Assembly (NCBI GenBank): GCA_017473775.1
Contig: JAFUJH010000026.1
Coordinates: 1 to 45,901, forward strand
Source of the DNA: Ruminococcus sp.
GTDB lineage: Bacteria > Bacillota > Clostridia > Oscillospirales > Acutalibacteraceae
Length of the DNA stretch: 45,901 nt
Reading direction: 5' to 3'
Part shown: one piece after another, positions 32,878 to 42,443 of the stretch
Numbering within the stretch: position 1 is the first letter of the stretch
Layout of the letters: the number at the start of each line of letters is the position of its first letter
The notes under the pieces: model-generated
The model's input: only the letters and a program-made list of their open reading frames with translations
Databases searched by the model: none
What the model was told of the DNA's origin: nothing
Translations under genes and position numbers: made by a program

Positions 32878-35313
32878 TCATAAAGTGGTTGATGAATTAA
32901 CTGCACAAGTGAATTTGTATCCATATACATTCTTAGAGCCGTTGCGGACATAATCACCGTAATAGAAAACATCCAGCTCATCAACTCTGCGGTAGAGAAG
33001 TCCTGATACACAGGTTGCTCCTGCATGATGATACTGCAGAAGCAGTTTTGTAAATTCAGCCTTGTCAACTCTGCCAAGGGAATAATCGTTGGTCTTGCTG
33101 AGTCTGCCCTTGGTTACATAGGTCGCATATACATAGCCATCTGTTCCGTTCTGAGTCTTGACATGATACCAGCCGTCCTTGGGATTTTTCTCTACAAGAG
33201 TCAGCACAGCACCATAATCAAGCACAGCAAGCACATCACCAGAGGTACTTGCACTGCTCCTGAGATTGACGCCCGATGCGTTTATGTATGCATCTGTATC
33301 TGATGCAGATTCTTCCTCCTTAATATTAGTAGCGAGGAAAATCTTTTTGAAGTCGCTGTCACCTGTCAGGATGTTTGAACCCAAATTATACACAAAGGAC
33401 ATAAGAGAATCAAACTGATACTGATTCCGCTTGATGCTGTAATTATCAAGGTAGTTATTAACAGCAGTGGTAAATCCCCCATTGTTCACAGTCTGAACAA
33501 GGTAGGCGTAAGCCTCTTTCTTGGTCATATCGTTATAGAAGCTGTCACCAATATAGATAACCTTACCATAACCCAGGGTTGGAACACCGCTTGCAACTGT
33601 ATCAAAATACACACTGGGACTGTAGCCCTCAAACTCAGAAAGCAGCGTGATTAGCTCACTCGATGCCCTGCGAGTCTCTGTAGTTTCCGTGCTCAGGTCT
33701 GCGGTTTCTCTGATAAATATAGTGGTCTTTGCATCAGATGCTGTGGTAGTGCAGGTCTGCCAATCTCCGCTTTGCTTGGAATAAGCCACCACACTATATG
33801 TACCGCTTGTGGAGATTGTAGTTGTGCCTGACCATACAAGAGTATTTCCGTCGGACACCTTGTTGGTTGCGTTTACTGTTTTGATAGAGCCGCCTACAGA
33901 TACATTAAACTTAACTGCAGTACGGGTTTTATCAGTTACAGCGTAGAGTGTAATTGTTTCATTCTTAGCCGCTGTATTAGGCTCTGCAAAAGTAAATCTG
34001 ATGGGCTCTGCCGCCTTTACAGTTACAAGGCAGGTTTTGACTCCTGTTGAGTTCTTTGCTGTTATAACCGCAACACCCTCTGATACACCTGTGATAAAGC
34101 CATTCTGTACCTTTGCAACATCAGTATCTGAGCTTGACCATGACACCGATGCAGATGAGGTAGCTCCGTTATAGTAAGACTTACCGGCTGTAACAATAGC
34201 TGATGTTTTGTGAATGCTTACGCCTGAAGAAACAGCGCTGACAGTAACCTTACAATCGACACTCTGTGTGTCGGTGTAAGCTGTAATTATTGCTGTGCCG
34301 GTGGCTTTTGCAGTAACTATGCCGTTGCTTACGGTTGCAACATTGGTGTTTGAGCTTTTCCATTTAACAGGCACATCAGCTTTGAGCTGATAGTGATTGC
34401 CTTTATTAACAGATATCTTAGTTTCAGAAATAGTTATGGGCTCCTCGGGCGCTGTGGTTGTAGACTCGGTAACCTTAACCTTGCAAACTGCAACACAGTC
34501 TGTGCCTGTGAGTGTGGCTGTAATCTCAGCATTGCCGATACCGACACCTTTTACAGTTCCATTTGAGGATACTGTAGCAATAGAAGTATCTGAGGATTTG
34601 AAGCTGACTGCACCCTGTACAGACTCGCCGCCTGTGATGTAAACAGCAAGGGGGTGCTTACTGCCCTGCTCTATCTCGATACTATTGGAAGAAAGAGTAA
34701 TTTCAGCAGCCAAGGGAGTATTTGTGTCGCTGTCATTACCTGTAAGCTTATCAAGTTCTGACTGCTCAAACCAATTTGGAGTCGAGGGTATTGGAGTAGA
34801 CTCTACGCCATCGGGCATATATGCAGTAAGCTCTGTGTATGTTCTGTAGATGTAGCCTGTGGTGTCATCAACCTTAGCCTTGACCCAAAGCTCGTCGGAG
34901 TTATCAACAACTACAAACTCAGTTCCTGTATTCAGGACATCCAGTGATGCATAATCAGTTGACGGACCCTTGCGAAAGTTGACATCGTCTGTGGTAACAC
35001 CCTTAATAACTGCACCTGAGCCATCGGCAGAATTCAGGTAATCTACCGAACAGTAACCCTTTGTGCCGTCCTTACGGCTTACATACGCCCAGCCGTTTTC
35101 GCTATTCTCAAGGAGAGTCAAGGTCTCGTTCATATTTAGAGTAGTAATTATATTATCGGAAGATATAGAAGCAGATGAACGAAGTCTGACAGCATCAGTG
35201 GTGACAACCTCTGCTGACAAAGCTGACACAGCCACACCGCCAACGGACAGAATACCAAACAGTGTTGCAATTAACAATATAAAAGAAACCAATCGCTTGT
35301 GAAAAGCTGTCAT
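32878..35313 (-). CDS. Secreted multidomain GH24 lysozyme with SH3 and Ig-like (Big) domains
   Basis: The 811-residue protein has, in order: a signal peptide (1-33), two bacterial SH3 domains (about 35-97, 103-165), three Big_2 Ig-like domains with S-S-D-T-x-I/V-A-x-V-x-x-G cores (about 205-435), another Ig-like module (about 440-525) and a GH24 lysozyme domain. The catalytic set E-G-Y-S...F-D-T...T-L-G-Y-G matches T4-type lysozyme spacing (Glu, then Asp nine residues on). The GH24 domain seems interrupted by a third SH3 domain (about 675-730), with its final helices (A-G-A-T-C-V-S-G-L-L-Y-R-R-V-D-E-L) after it. It probably acts on peptidoglycan outside the cell and heads an operon with proC. 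Confidence 0.87.
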   Translation of the reverse strand: MTAFHKRLVSFILLIATLFGILSVGGVAVSALSAEVVTTDAVRLRSSASISSDNIITTLNMNETLTLLENSENGWAYVSRKDGTKGYCSVDYLNSADGSGAVIKGVTTDDVNFRKGPSTDYASLDVLNTGTEFVVVDNSDELWVKAKVDDTTGYIYRTYTELTAYMPDGVESTPIPSTPNWFEQSELDKLTGNDSDTNTPLAAEITLSSNSIEIEQGSKHPLAVYITGGESVQGAVSFKSSDTSIATVSSNGTVKGVGIGNAEITATLTGTDCVAVCKVKVTESTTTAPEEPITISETKISVNKGNHYQLKADVPVKWKSSNTNVATVSNGIVTAKATGTAIITAYTDTQSVDCKVTVSAVSSGVSIHKTSAIVTAGKSYYNGATSSASVSWSSSDTDVAKVQNGFITGVSEGVAVITAKNSTGVKTCLVTVKAAEPIRFTFAEPNTAAKNETITLYAVTDKTRTAVKFNVSVGGSIKTVNATNKVSDGNTLVWSGTTTISTSGTYSVVAYSKQSGDWQTCTTTASDAKTTIFIRETADLSTETTETRRASSELITLLSEFEGYSPSVYFDTVASGVPTLGYGKVIYIGDSFYNDMTKKEAYAYLVQTVNNGGFTTAVNNYLDNYSIKRNQYQFDSLMSFVYNLGSNILTGDSDFKKIFLATNIKEEESASDTDAYINASGVNLRSSASTSGDVLAVLDYGAVLTLVEKNPKDGWYHVKTQNGTDGYVYATYVTKGRLSKTNDYSLGRVDKAEFTKLLLQYHHAGATCVSGLLYRRVDELDVFYYGDYVRNGSKNVYGYKFTCAVNSSTTL

Positions 35314-35366
35314 ATCATTACCTCCATTATATTCTTAGTGAACAAAACAATACGCCATACATATAT

Positions 35367-35395
35367 ATTGTACCATATATGCACGGCGTGTTCAA
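35367..35395 (-). promoter_or_regulatory. Promoter of the lysozyme-proC operon
   Basis: TTGAAC and TACAAT are separated by 17 bases on the minus strand, about 54 bases before the start codon. Confidence 0.7.
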
Positions 35396-35422
35396 TTTAA
35401 TATTTGATTTTTTCTTAAAAAA

Positions 35423-35962
35423 TCATTTAAATTTCAGCTTATTTCTCCATTTATTTACATATTCGGTGATTATCCGTGTCAGACAAAGGTCATAAATCAC
35501 AAAGATTAAATTACCTAACAGCAAAAACACCTGAGGCAAGTACACACCGAACAGCTCAAAGCTCTCGGCAGGAACAGAAAGAATATGAATACTTATATAA
35601 AACGCCGCAATAACACAGACATTGAAAACCACAAGTTTCAATACATACTGAAGCAAACGGGAACGAATGCGTTCAATGAGTCCCTTGAGCACAGGATAAA
35701 ACCCAAGAAAAGCGGTATAATACAATGCCGCTTCCTTGTCCGCTACAAGCAGGAAAGACAGCACAGACACAACTCCATATACAGCAATTGCGCCCCAGTA
35801 GCCCACCTCAATGACTACTACAGCAAGCAAAGCCCCTGCAATACATGGAAACGCATATGTACCTACAGGTATCAACCCTGTAAGCAGAAGCACAACAAAA
35901 GATAAAGCTGACAGCATTGCACATAATGCTATGGCATAGGATTTTTTGATTCGTCTGTTCAT
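35423..35962 (-). CDS. Polytopic membrane protein (ECF S-component-like)
   Basis: The 179-residue protein has about five to six membrane spans. The first is a helix with A-L-C-A-M-L-S-A-L, an opening common in small vitamin-transporter S-components and related DUFs, but I cannot name a substrate. I use the ATG at 35962, which begins one base after the J-domain stop (TGATATG). A longer frame to 36055 would overlap that gene by 92 bases. It is the third gene of the DUF5685/J-domain operon. Confidence 0.72.
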   Translation of the reverse strand: MNRRIKKSYAIALCAMLSALSFVVLLLTGLIPVGTYAFPCIAGALLAVVVIEVGYWGAIAVYGVVSVLSFLLVADKEAALYYTAFLGFYPVLKGLIERIRSRLLQYVLKLVVFNVCVIAAFYISIHILSVPAESFELFGVYLPQVFLLLGNLIFVIYDLCLTRIITEYVNKWRNKLKFK

Positions 35963-35963
35963 A

Positions 35964-36605
35964 TCAACAACAACTGCACAGGTCACCGCCCATGCACTCA
36001 CAACAAGTATCAGCACAGCAAACAGCGGTACAAATATCACAGCTTGAGCATCCATTGCAACCGTTATTTGTTGTGCGGTTATACTCAGGGGAAGTATATG
36101 CTCTCTGCTGATTCACACGGCTAAAAGTCTGTCTGAACTCCATATTCTGAGGGTCCATATCACAGGCTGTTCTGAAGCAGGAGTAAGCCTCATCTGTCCA
36201 GCCTCGGTTATAGTGAATCATACCCTGTAGGAAGTACCACTCAGCATCACGATTCGAGGAGGGCACGCCGCTGAGTATGGTCTGGGCATCATCGAGTCTG
36301 CCTGCTCTGATGAAATTACGAACATCGGGGTAATTGGTGTGTGTATATCTGCCTTGGTTGTAACTGCCTGCGTTGTAGGTGTAGCCGCCTGATGACGAGT
36401 AGCTTCTCCCCTCTTTACGCATTTTCTGAACTTCATCGTATGCCTCGTTGATTTCCTTCATTTTCTCTGTAGCGAGGTCACGAAGAGGACTGTCCTGATA
36501 ATTATCGGGATGATATTTCTTTGCAAGCTCCCTGTATGCACTTTTAATTTGTTCATCGGTGGCATTTTCAGGCACACCAAGAACTGCGTAAGGGTTTTTG
36601 TTCAT
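35964..36605 (-). CDS. J-domain (DnaJ-type) protein with cysteine-rich tail
   Basis: The 213-residue protein has an N-terminal J domain (about 4-65) with H-P-D at 32-34, a Gly/Ser/Tyr-rich linker, a TPR-like helical part (about 100-150; [10 protein letters not shown] and [12 protein letters not shown]) and a final 34 residues with 12 cysteines, among them C-x2-C and CC pairs. It has no zinc domain like classic DnaJ. It could bring Hsp70 to a metal- or cluster-carrying client. Its start overlaps the DUF5685 stop by four bases. The DUF5685/J-domain pairing recurs in Clostridia. Confidence 0.87.
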   Translation of the reverse strand: MNKNPYAVLGVPENATDEQIKSAYRELAKKYHPDNYQDSPLRDLATEKMKEINEAYDEVQKMRKEGRSYSSSGGYTYNAGSYNQGRYTHTNYPDVRNFIRAGRLDDAQTILSGVPSSNRDAEWYFLQGMIHYNRGWTDEAYSCFRTACDMDPQNMEFRQTFSRVNQQRAYTSPEYNRTTNNGCNGCSSCDICTAVCCADTCCECMGGDLCSCC

Positions 36606-37459
36606 CTATCAATTTTCCTTTCCGAAAAAAGTAATTCCTTTTGTTTCTTTGCAAGTCCTAAGAGAATTATATTATCAAGTATATCTCCAAAGCGTTTTTT
36701 GTCAATAAATCTGTACGCAGAGGTCAGCAGAAATAAGGATTGGGATAACAGCTCATCTGCATATGCGGCACATTCTTCCTGTGGTTTCTGCAGTTTATTG
36801 TATATAGGATTGAAGGATTTGTGCTTTATGTCGCTGTCGATATCACAGGCGGCATCCATCAGATATATCCACCTGCCAAGGTGATATCCGAATTGCTCGT
36901 AAGCAGGTTTGATTTTATCGCTGTAAGCCTCCTGAGAAAAAACAAACTTCAGTAGATTCGCCGTCGGCTCTGCCGCACTATCAATAGAAGCGTCGGCTTC
37001 CTCAGCTTTAATCTGGTCATTGTACATTTTTTCACAAGCATCGGCATAAGAAGGATATTTTGATTTTGCCTTTTTCATCCATAAAGAAAATAAAGGTTTT
37101 ATCAATACACATCCGAGTTTCTCAAAAAAGCTACCGTCACGAATATTATCGATAATTTTATAATAAGACATTGAAACAAGAAGTGCCGCCGACTTTGAAA
37201 ATGCATTCTCCCCATGAGTGCAGTAGCTACAGGATTTCAGAGGATTGAATCTACATCTGCCCTTTTTGAAAGAAGGACATTTATCTTCGTTTGCCAATAT
37301 AAGCAAAGAAAAGAAGGTGCAGTCATAATTAAGGAGGAATGCAGACAGGAATGAATATTCCTTGCTGAGCTGTTTGCAAAGACTGCAATAGACAGCCTTG
37401 TAGGCTTCGTAGTCCTTGATTTTCATCTCAGGCTTATTGATGCACACATAGCCAAACAA
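36602..37459 (-). CDS. DUF5685 family cysteine-rich protein
   Basis: This 285-residue protein is of the DUF5685 family, with no known function. It starts M-F-G-Y-V-C, has C25-x2-C28 and a cluster C61, C69, C77-x2-C80 that may bind metal. After that come helices with N-Y-D-C (44-47) and an aspartate-rich D-A-A-C-D-I-D-S-D segment near residue 206, which recalls prenyl-transferase-like all-alpha folds. The start is TTG, set by AAGGAGA. A TATAAT box lies upstream (about 37485-37490), but its -35 is poor. It leads the three-gene operon. Confidence 0.85.
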   Translation of the reverse strand: MFGYVCINKPEMKIKDYEAYKAVYCSLCKQLSKEYSFLSAFLLNYDCTFFSLLILANEDKCPSFKKGRCRFNPLKSCSYCTHGENAFSKSAALLVSMSYYKIIDNIRDGSFFEKLGCVLIKPLFSLWMKKAKSKYPSYADACEKMYNDQIKAEEADASIDSAAEPTANLLKFVFSQEAYSDKIKPAYEQFGYHLGRWIYLMDAACDIDSDIKHKSFNPIYNKLQKPQEECAAYADELLSQSLFLLTSAYRFIDKKRFGDILDNIILLGLAKKQKELLFSERKIDR

Positions 37460-37556
37460 CTCAATCTCTCCTTATAAAGATATACTTTCTATATTATACT
37501 ACAACAAAATCAGAATTGATAGATTAACAAGGTGTAAATTTTATTGGATTTTATTG

Positions 37557-37585
37557 TTGAAATAAGCTGATACAAAGGGTATAAT
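37557..37585 (+). promoter_or_regulatory. Promoter of the HAD/alkaline phosphatase operon
   Basis: TTGAAA and TATAAT are separated by 17 bases, 28 bases before the start codon of the HAD gene. Confidence 0.8.
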
Positions 37586-37613
37586 TGAAAAAAAACACTT
37601 ACAGGAGCAACCT

Positions 37614-38171
37614 ATGAACATATACGATTTTGACAAAACCATATACAAAAATGACAGTACAGCAGATTTTTTTCTTTACTGTTTGCGTAAGCATCCGAAA
37701 ATTCTTAAACTTCTCCCCTCTATTTTTGCAGGATTTATCAAACACTATATTTTCAATTCCTGCTCAAAAACCGAGTTCAAAGAACGAATAATGCAGTTTG
37801 TAAACTACATAGACTATAAGAGGGATATAACAGACTTCTGGAGCAAAAATAAAAAAAAGATTAAAGCCTTCTACAAAGAACAGCACAAGAAGGACGATGT
37901 TATTATCTCTGCTTCTCCCGGGTTTATCCTTGAGCCTATATGCAAGGAATTAGGGATTGAACATCTTATATGCTCAAGGGTTGATGTAAACACAGGAAAA
38001 TACACCGGACTCAACTGTCACGGCAAGGAGAAGGTTATCAGATACCGAGAGGTGTTCGGGGATGAATATGTTGATAAGTTCTACTCTGACAGCAAAAGCG
38101 ATACCCCTATGGCTCTGATTGCTGAGAAATCGTACCTTGTGAAAGGCAATAAAATTACAAACTGGAAGTAA
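37614..38171 (+). CDS. HAD-IB family phosphatase
   Basis: The 185-residue protein is a haloacid dehalogenase-type phosphatase. Motif I is D-F-D-K-T (5-9), motif II is I-S-A-S (near 101) and motif IV is S-D-S-K-S-D-T-P (near 158). It resembles the SerB-like HAD-IB group, acting perhaps on a phospholipid head group or phosphoserine. There is no signal peptide, so it should be cytoplasmic. It lies 18 bases before an exported alkaline phosphatase gene, so both may be used when phosphate is scarce; no pho box was identified. Confidence 0.88.
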   Translation: MNIYDFDKTIYKNDSTADFFLYCLRKHPKILKLLPSIFAGFIKHYIFNSCSKTEFKERIMQFVNYIDYKRDITDFWSKNKKKIKAFYKEQHKKDDVIISASPGFILEPICKELGIEHLICSRVDVNTGKYTGLNCHGKEKVIRYREVFGDEYVDKFYSDSKSDTPMALIAEKSYLVKGNKITNWK

Positions 38172-38189
38172 ACTATACAGGAGGAAATT

Positions 38190-39398
38190 ATGAACAAAAG
38201 AGTTTTATCACTGATACTTGCGGTTATTCTTACATTATTTCTTGTTGCCTGCAATGGCAGCACACAGCAGACCGAGCCTCAAGACAGCACAGCACCATCC
38301 GCTGAATATGTAGAGGCTTCCACAGAAGCTCAGAGCGATGTGCTTGAGTGGGTACAATGCGGCGGTTATACCTGGGATGAAGATGAGCCTGTAAAGAACA
38401 TCATTCTGATGATTGGTGACGGCATGGGCGAAAACATCATAAAAAATGCAGAAATCGTCAAGGGTGCTGAGCATGCTACAAGCTTTATGCCATACAGCTG
38501 TTATGTAGGAACTGATTCACTGTCAGGCACTACTGACAGTGCAGCGGCATCAACCGCACTGAGCTGTGGTGTCAAGACAAAGAATCAGTATATCGGTGTT
38601 GATGGTGAAGGCACACCTGTTGAGACAATCGTGGAATTTGCAAAAGCAAGAGGTATGAAGACGGGACTTGTTGATACTCACATTATCCCCCACGCAACCC
38701 CTGCAGGCATGGTAGCTCACGATAATTACAGAGGTCTTTATAACGATATCCTCAAGCAGATGTTAAACGCTCAGGTAGATGTGCTTTTCGGCGGCGGTAC
38801 TGAATATTCCGACACACCCAAGATGCAGGCTAGAATTGAAAACGCAGGCTACACCTACATCAAGACAGTTGAAGAACTGAGCACTCTGTCTGCTGATAGC
38901 AAAGCTATCGGAGTATTTTCTTACTACGATTTGAACTCAAATGTTAACCCTTCCCTGACCACAATGACACAAAAGGCACTGGAGCTTCTTGAGGGTGACG
39001 AGGGCTTCTTCCTTATGGTAGAAGCAAGTCACATTGATATCTATGAAGCAGAGCAGGATATGGACGCAACGATGGTGGAGATGCAGGCGTTTGATAAATG
39101 TATCGACTATACACTCAGATGGGCACAGGACCACCCGGGCACACTGGTACTGGTTACTGCAGACCACGAAACAGGCGGTGTGATTGTTCCTGAAAGCGGA
39201 TTGCCTGAGGATGTTAACAACGATTGCTTTACATCAGGCGGTGAACACACAAGCACAGATGTAAAGCTGTTTGCGGCTGGTGCACAAGCAGGTAACATCC
39301 TTACTCAGGATAAAATTGAGAACACTGAGATTGCTATGATTATGAGGAAGGTCCTCAATGATACTTATGGAGAAAAGCCTGTTACACTTCTGAATTAA
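38190..39398 (+). CDS. Alkaline phosphatase (lipoprotein)
   Basis: This 402-residue enzyme has a lipoprotein signal with lipobox L-V-A-C (C21). Alkaline phosphatase residues are visible: M-I-G-D-G-M-G (D77), T-D-S-A-A-A-S-T-A (nucleophile S117), H-A-T-P-A (near 168), V-E-A-S-H-I-D (D283), T-A-D-H-E-T-G-G (D325, H326) and E-H-T-S-T-D-V (H353). The position of the usual zinc-1 histidine, four residues after D283, is alanine (A287), so the metal site may differ. It hydrolyses phosphate monoesters on the outer face of the membrane. AGGAGG precedes the ATG. Confidence 0.92.
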   Translation: MNKRVLSLILAVILTLFLVACNGSTQQTEPQDSTAPSAEYVEASTEAQSDVLEWVQCGGYTWDEDEPVKNIILMIGDGMGENIIKNAEIVKGAEHATSFMPYSCYVGTDSLSGTTDSAAASTALSCGVKTKNQYIGVDGEGTPVETIVEFAKARGMKTGLVDTHIIPHATPAGMVAHDNYRGLYNDILKQMLNAQVDVLFGGGTEYSDTPKMQARIENAGYTYIKTVEELSTLSADSKAIGVFSYYDLNSNVNPSLTTMTQKALELLEGDEGFFLMVEASHIDIYEAEQDMDATMVEMQAFDKCIDYTLRWAQDHPGTLVLVTADHETGGVIVPESGLPEDVNNDCFTSGGEHTSTDVKLFAAGAQAGNILTQDKIENTEIAMIMRKVLNDTYGEKPVTLLN

Positions 39399-39417
39399 AA
39401 AATAGATTATACAACAA

Positions 39418-39456
39418 ACGCAGGAGCGGTGAGAATTCACCATTCCTGCGTTTTTT
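39418..39456 (+). terminator. Terminator of the alkaline phosphatase operon
   Basis: ACGCAGGA and GGTGA pair with TCACC and TCCTGCGT, followed by TTTTTC on the plus strand. It lies between convergent genes and may help the ABC transporter gene too. Confidence 0.85.
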
Positions 39457-39470
39457 CTATATATTAATAA

Positions 39471-42218
39471 TTAATCTGTTCTCAAAGCAGTTACGGGGTC
39501 TTTGCGGGCGGCCTTCCTTGAGGGGAAAATGCCTGCGATGACTGTCAGCACCACACTGAGCAACACAAGGATGACAGCGGCTGTGAGAGGAAGTGCCGCA
39601 CTGACTACAGCAGTACCTGCAACAGCATGGATTATAGCGTTAATAGGAATCAACAACAGCAGTGTTACTCCGATACCGATTAATCCTGAGAAAAGTCCGA
39701 TTATCAGAGTTTCTGAGATAAAGACCTGAGAAATGTTGGATTTTGATGCACCGATTGCACGGAGTATGCCAATCTCCTTTGTTCTCTCGAGTACAGAGAT
39801 ATAAGTGATAATTCCAATCATAATTGAAGATACCACAAGAGACACACCAACAAATGCAATGAGTACATATGAAATAACATTGATAATAGTTGTTATAGAG
39901 GACATAAGCAGACCTACATAATCGGTATATGTAATCTGATTTTCCTCACTTGCAGTTTCGTTGTACTTTTCTATACAAGCAGATATAGCGTCCTTATCCT
40001 CAAAGCTGTCACAGTACAAAGCGATTGAGGTAGGAGCATCTAAGCTTACTACACCAAAGGCGGACATATTGTCATCATAGTCACCTGTTGAGATGTAATC
40101 ATCATAAATAGAAAGCAGTACCTCATCCTCGGGATTGGAAAGATAATTATCCATCATTGCCGCAAGCTCAGCCTCTCCCATTGACATCATCTGAGCAGCG
40201 GCGGCAGGATTCTGTGCATACATAAGGCTGAGCATATCCCTGCAAATCTTTGCCTTCTCAGATACACCCAGGTTTTCAAGGTACACCCTTGCATCCTCAA
40301 TTCGGTCTGCATCATCCTTTGGTGCAAACTTGAGACCGTTGAGCACATTGATATCCTCGCTGTCCTTCTGTGCTTTAACAACATCACTGTTGTCAGTATA
40401 ATCTATGAGGTAATTTGTAAGTCCGCGGGTATAGCCGATATTTGCAGAGATAGTCAGGTTATCTGCATCCTGCACAGGTCTGATAACACCTGTGATTTTC
40501 AGCTCAAGTGCTGACTCCATCAGCTCCTCTACCCTGTCTTTATCGTCACCGACATAATCGTATATATCGTTATCATTCTTCACATAAAAATCACAGGCAG
40601 GTATTAGCTTATAGGATTTGTTGCAGATATCCTTGTAGCTTATGCTTTCTGTTGAGAGCTTGACCTGTTCTCCCTCATCAATTCGCTTCATAATATCCTC
40701 GTATTCCTGAGACGGGAGCACACCAAGCTGATAAAGGATTGTTGATTGAATTTCGTTGCGTTCATTGAGAACAAGGATAACCTCGTTGTATTCCTTGGGC
40801 CAATCACCGTAGACTACCTCGTAATTGTCATAGACAATATCGCTTATGATGTTATCACCCTGACCCGGCAGAAGCTCGTCAAAGTTATTAGAGCCGAACA
40901 TTGACATCATAGAATTATCTGCAGAAAGTCCCATTTGTTCATACATCTGAGCCTCTGTGTTCATCATCTGAGTAGTCTTGGATGTATACAGGGTGCTTCC
41001 GTCTGTGTTGATAAGCACTCCGTCAGGGTCATAAGTAAAAGCGCTGAAAGAATGGCTGTAGGAATAGACAATGCCGTTTTCGCCTATATAGTTATGGATT
41101 TCACTATCCTTGTTATCAAGGTACAGCTTAAAGTCTGTCAGATTATTTTCTGCTATACTTGTAGTTAGTGCAGACTCAAGCTCAATAGCTGTACCGTCAG
41201 AGTACACGGCGTCTCTGTCATGTGAAAGTTCATCCATTGAGGCGGCTGAATTACCCACATTCATAAAGCTTGATAAATCCATTGCCTCTGCCTCAAGTAA
41301 TATGGGGTAGGATGCCATTGTGCTGCGCTGAGTATCAACGATATATGTATTGACACCATTGGATAAAGATAGTATCAATGCAATGCCGATGATACCAATT
41401 GAGCCTGCAAAGGAAGTAAGCAGAGTTCTTGCCTTCTTAGTAAGCAGATTATTAAAGCTGAGTGATAAGGCAGTAAACAGAGACATAGAGGATTTGCCCA
41501 TATTCTTATGTTTTGGAGCAGAAAGTGCGCTTTCCTCAACCTCACAAGGGTTTGTGTCCCCTACTATCTGTCCGTCACGGATATTGACAATTCTGGTGGC
41601 ATACTGCTGTGCAAGATCAGGATTATGAGTAACCATAACAACAAGGCGATCCTGCGCTACTTCCTTGAGAAGCTCCATAACCTGTATGCTGGTTTCGGTA
41701 TCAAGGGCACCTGTGGGCTCATCTGCAAGGAGAATATCAGGGTCATTAACAAGTGCTCGGGCAATAGCTACTCTCTGCATCTGTCCGCCGGAAAGCTGGT
41801 TGGGACGCTTATGTAGCTGGTCACCAAGTCCTACACGCTCAAGAGCACGGCGTGCTTTCTCCCTACGCTGAGAGCGTTTCATACCTGAGATTGTAAGAGC
41901 CAGCTCAACATTGCTGAGTATGGACTGATGCTCAATCAGGTTATAGCTTTGGAACACAAAGCCGATGGTATGGTTTCTGTAAGAATCCCAATCCCTGTCC
42001 TTGTATTTCTTAGTAGAAATACCATTGATTATCAAATCACCGCTGTCGTATCGGTCAAGTCCGCCGATAACATTCAGCAGAGTGGTCTTTCCTGAGCCTG
42101 AGGGACCCAGTATAGCCACAAACTCATTATCACGAAGGTTTAGTGATACACCGTTTAAAGCCTTCTGTTCAAGACTGCCTGTGATATATCGCTTGCTGAT
42201 ATCTTTTATCTGAAGCAT
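39471..42218 (-). CDS. MacB/FtsX-type ABC transporter, ATPase and permease fused
   Basis: The 915-residue protein has an N-terminal ABC ATPase (about 1-225; Walker [10 protein letters not shown], signature L-S-G-G-Q-M-Q-R-V, Walker [12 protein letters not shown]), a first membrane span near 263-283, a very large external region (about 285-790) and three C-terminal spans forming the FtsX-type permease. Such fused MacB-like proteins move lipoproteins, peptides or antibiotics, or transmit force to cell-wall enzymes. No accessory protein or two-component system is adjacent, so its cargo is unknown. It has its own promoter and a leader of about 110 bases. Confidence 0.93.
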   Translation of the reverse strand: MLQIKDISKRYITGSLEQKALNGVSLNLRDNEFVAILGPSGSGKTTLLNVIGGLDRYDSGDLIINGISTKKYKDRDWDSYRNHTIGFVFQSYNLIEHQSILSNVELALTISGMKRSQRREKARRALERVGLGDQLHKRPNQLSGGQMQRVAIARALVNDPDILLADEPTGALDTETSIQVMELLKEVAQDRLVVMVTHNPDLAQQYATRIVNIRDGQIVGDTNPCEVEESALSAPKHKNMGKSSMSLFTALSLSFNNLLTKKARTLLTSFAGSIGIIGIALILSLSNGVNTYIVDTQRSTMASYPILLEAEAMDLSSFMNVGNSAASMDELSHDRDAVYSDGTAIELESALTTSIAENNLTDFKLYLDNKDSEIHNYIGENGIVYSYSHSFSAFTYDPDGVLINTDGSTLYTSKTTQMMNTEAQMYEQMGLSADNSMMSMFGSNNFDELLPGQGDNIISDIVYDNYEVVYGDWPKEYNEVILVLNERNEIQSTILYQLGVLPSQEYEDIMKRIDEGEQVKLSTESISYKDICNKSYKLIPACDFYVKNDNDIYDYVGDDKDRVEELMESALELKITGVIRPVQDADNLTISANIGYTRGLTNYLIDYTDNSDVVKAQKDSEDINVLNGLKFAPKDDADRIEDARVYLENLGVSEKAKICRDMLSLMYAQNPAAAAQMMSMGEAELAAMMDNYLSNPEDEVLLSIYDDYISTGDYDDNMSAFGVVSLDAPTSIALYCDSFEDKDAISACIEKYNETASEENQITYTDYVGLLMSSITTIINVISYVLIAFVGVSLVVSSIMIGIITYISVLERTKEIGILRAIGASKSNISQVFISETLIIGLFSGLIGIGVTLLLLIPINAIIHAVAGTAVVSAALPLTAAVILVLLSVVLTVIAGIFPSRKAARKDPVTALRTD

Positions 42219-42337
42219 AAATATACCTCCTTTTGGTTTAACATACTGATTATAGCGTAATACTTCCTATATATCATAAACTATTTGCAATAAAAGTTTG
42301 AACAGGCTGTTAATTTTTACATATTCAAACGAAACAC

Positions 42338-42366
42338 ATTATATCACTGAAATCAATTGTATTCAA
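42338..42366 (-). promoter_or_regulatory. Promoter of the ABC transporter gene
   Basis: TTGAAT and TATAAT are separated by 17 bases on the minus strand. The leader of about 110 bases (42219-42331) shows no clear riboswitch. A second TATAAT near 42250 lacks a good -35. Confidence 0.7.
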
Positions 42367-42404
42367 TCGAATTTTGCAGTATTTAATAAAAAGACAAAAT
42401 AATA

Positions 42405-42432
42405 CAGAGGATAGGTGTTGACCTATCCCCTG
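42405..42432 (-). terminator. Terminator after the cysteine-rich protein gene
   Basis: CAGGGGATAGGT and ACCTATCCTCTG (minus strand, one G-T pair) form a 12-bp stem around CAAC, followed by TATTATTTTG. Confidence 0.8.
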
Positions 42433-42443
42433 TGCTTCAGTCA

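Noticed and set aside
32878..35313. Prophage endolysin
   Set aside because: It has a signal peptide and Ig-like domains, is in an operon with proC, and no phage genes are nearby.
35423..36055. Longer start (36055) for the membrane protein
   Set aside because: It would overlap the J-domain gene by 92 bases; the ATG at 35962 directly follows that gene's stop.
42219..42337. Riboswitch in the ABC transporter leader
   Set aside because: The leader is about 110 bases and A+T-rich, with no recognisable conserved riboswitch core or terminator/antiterminator pair.
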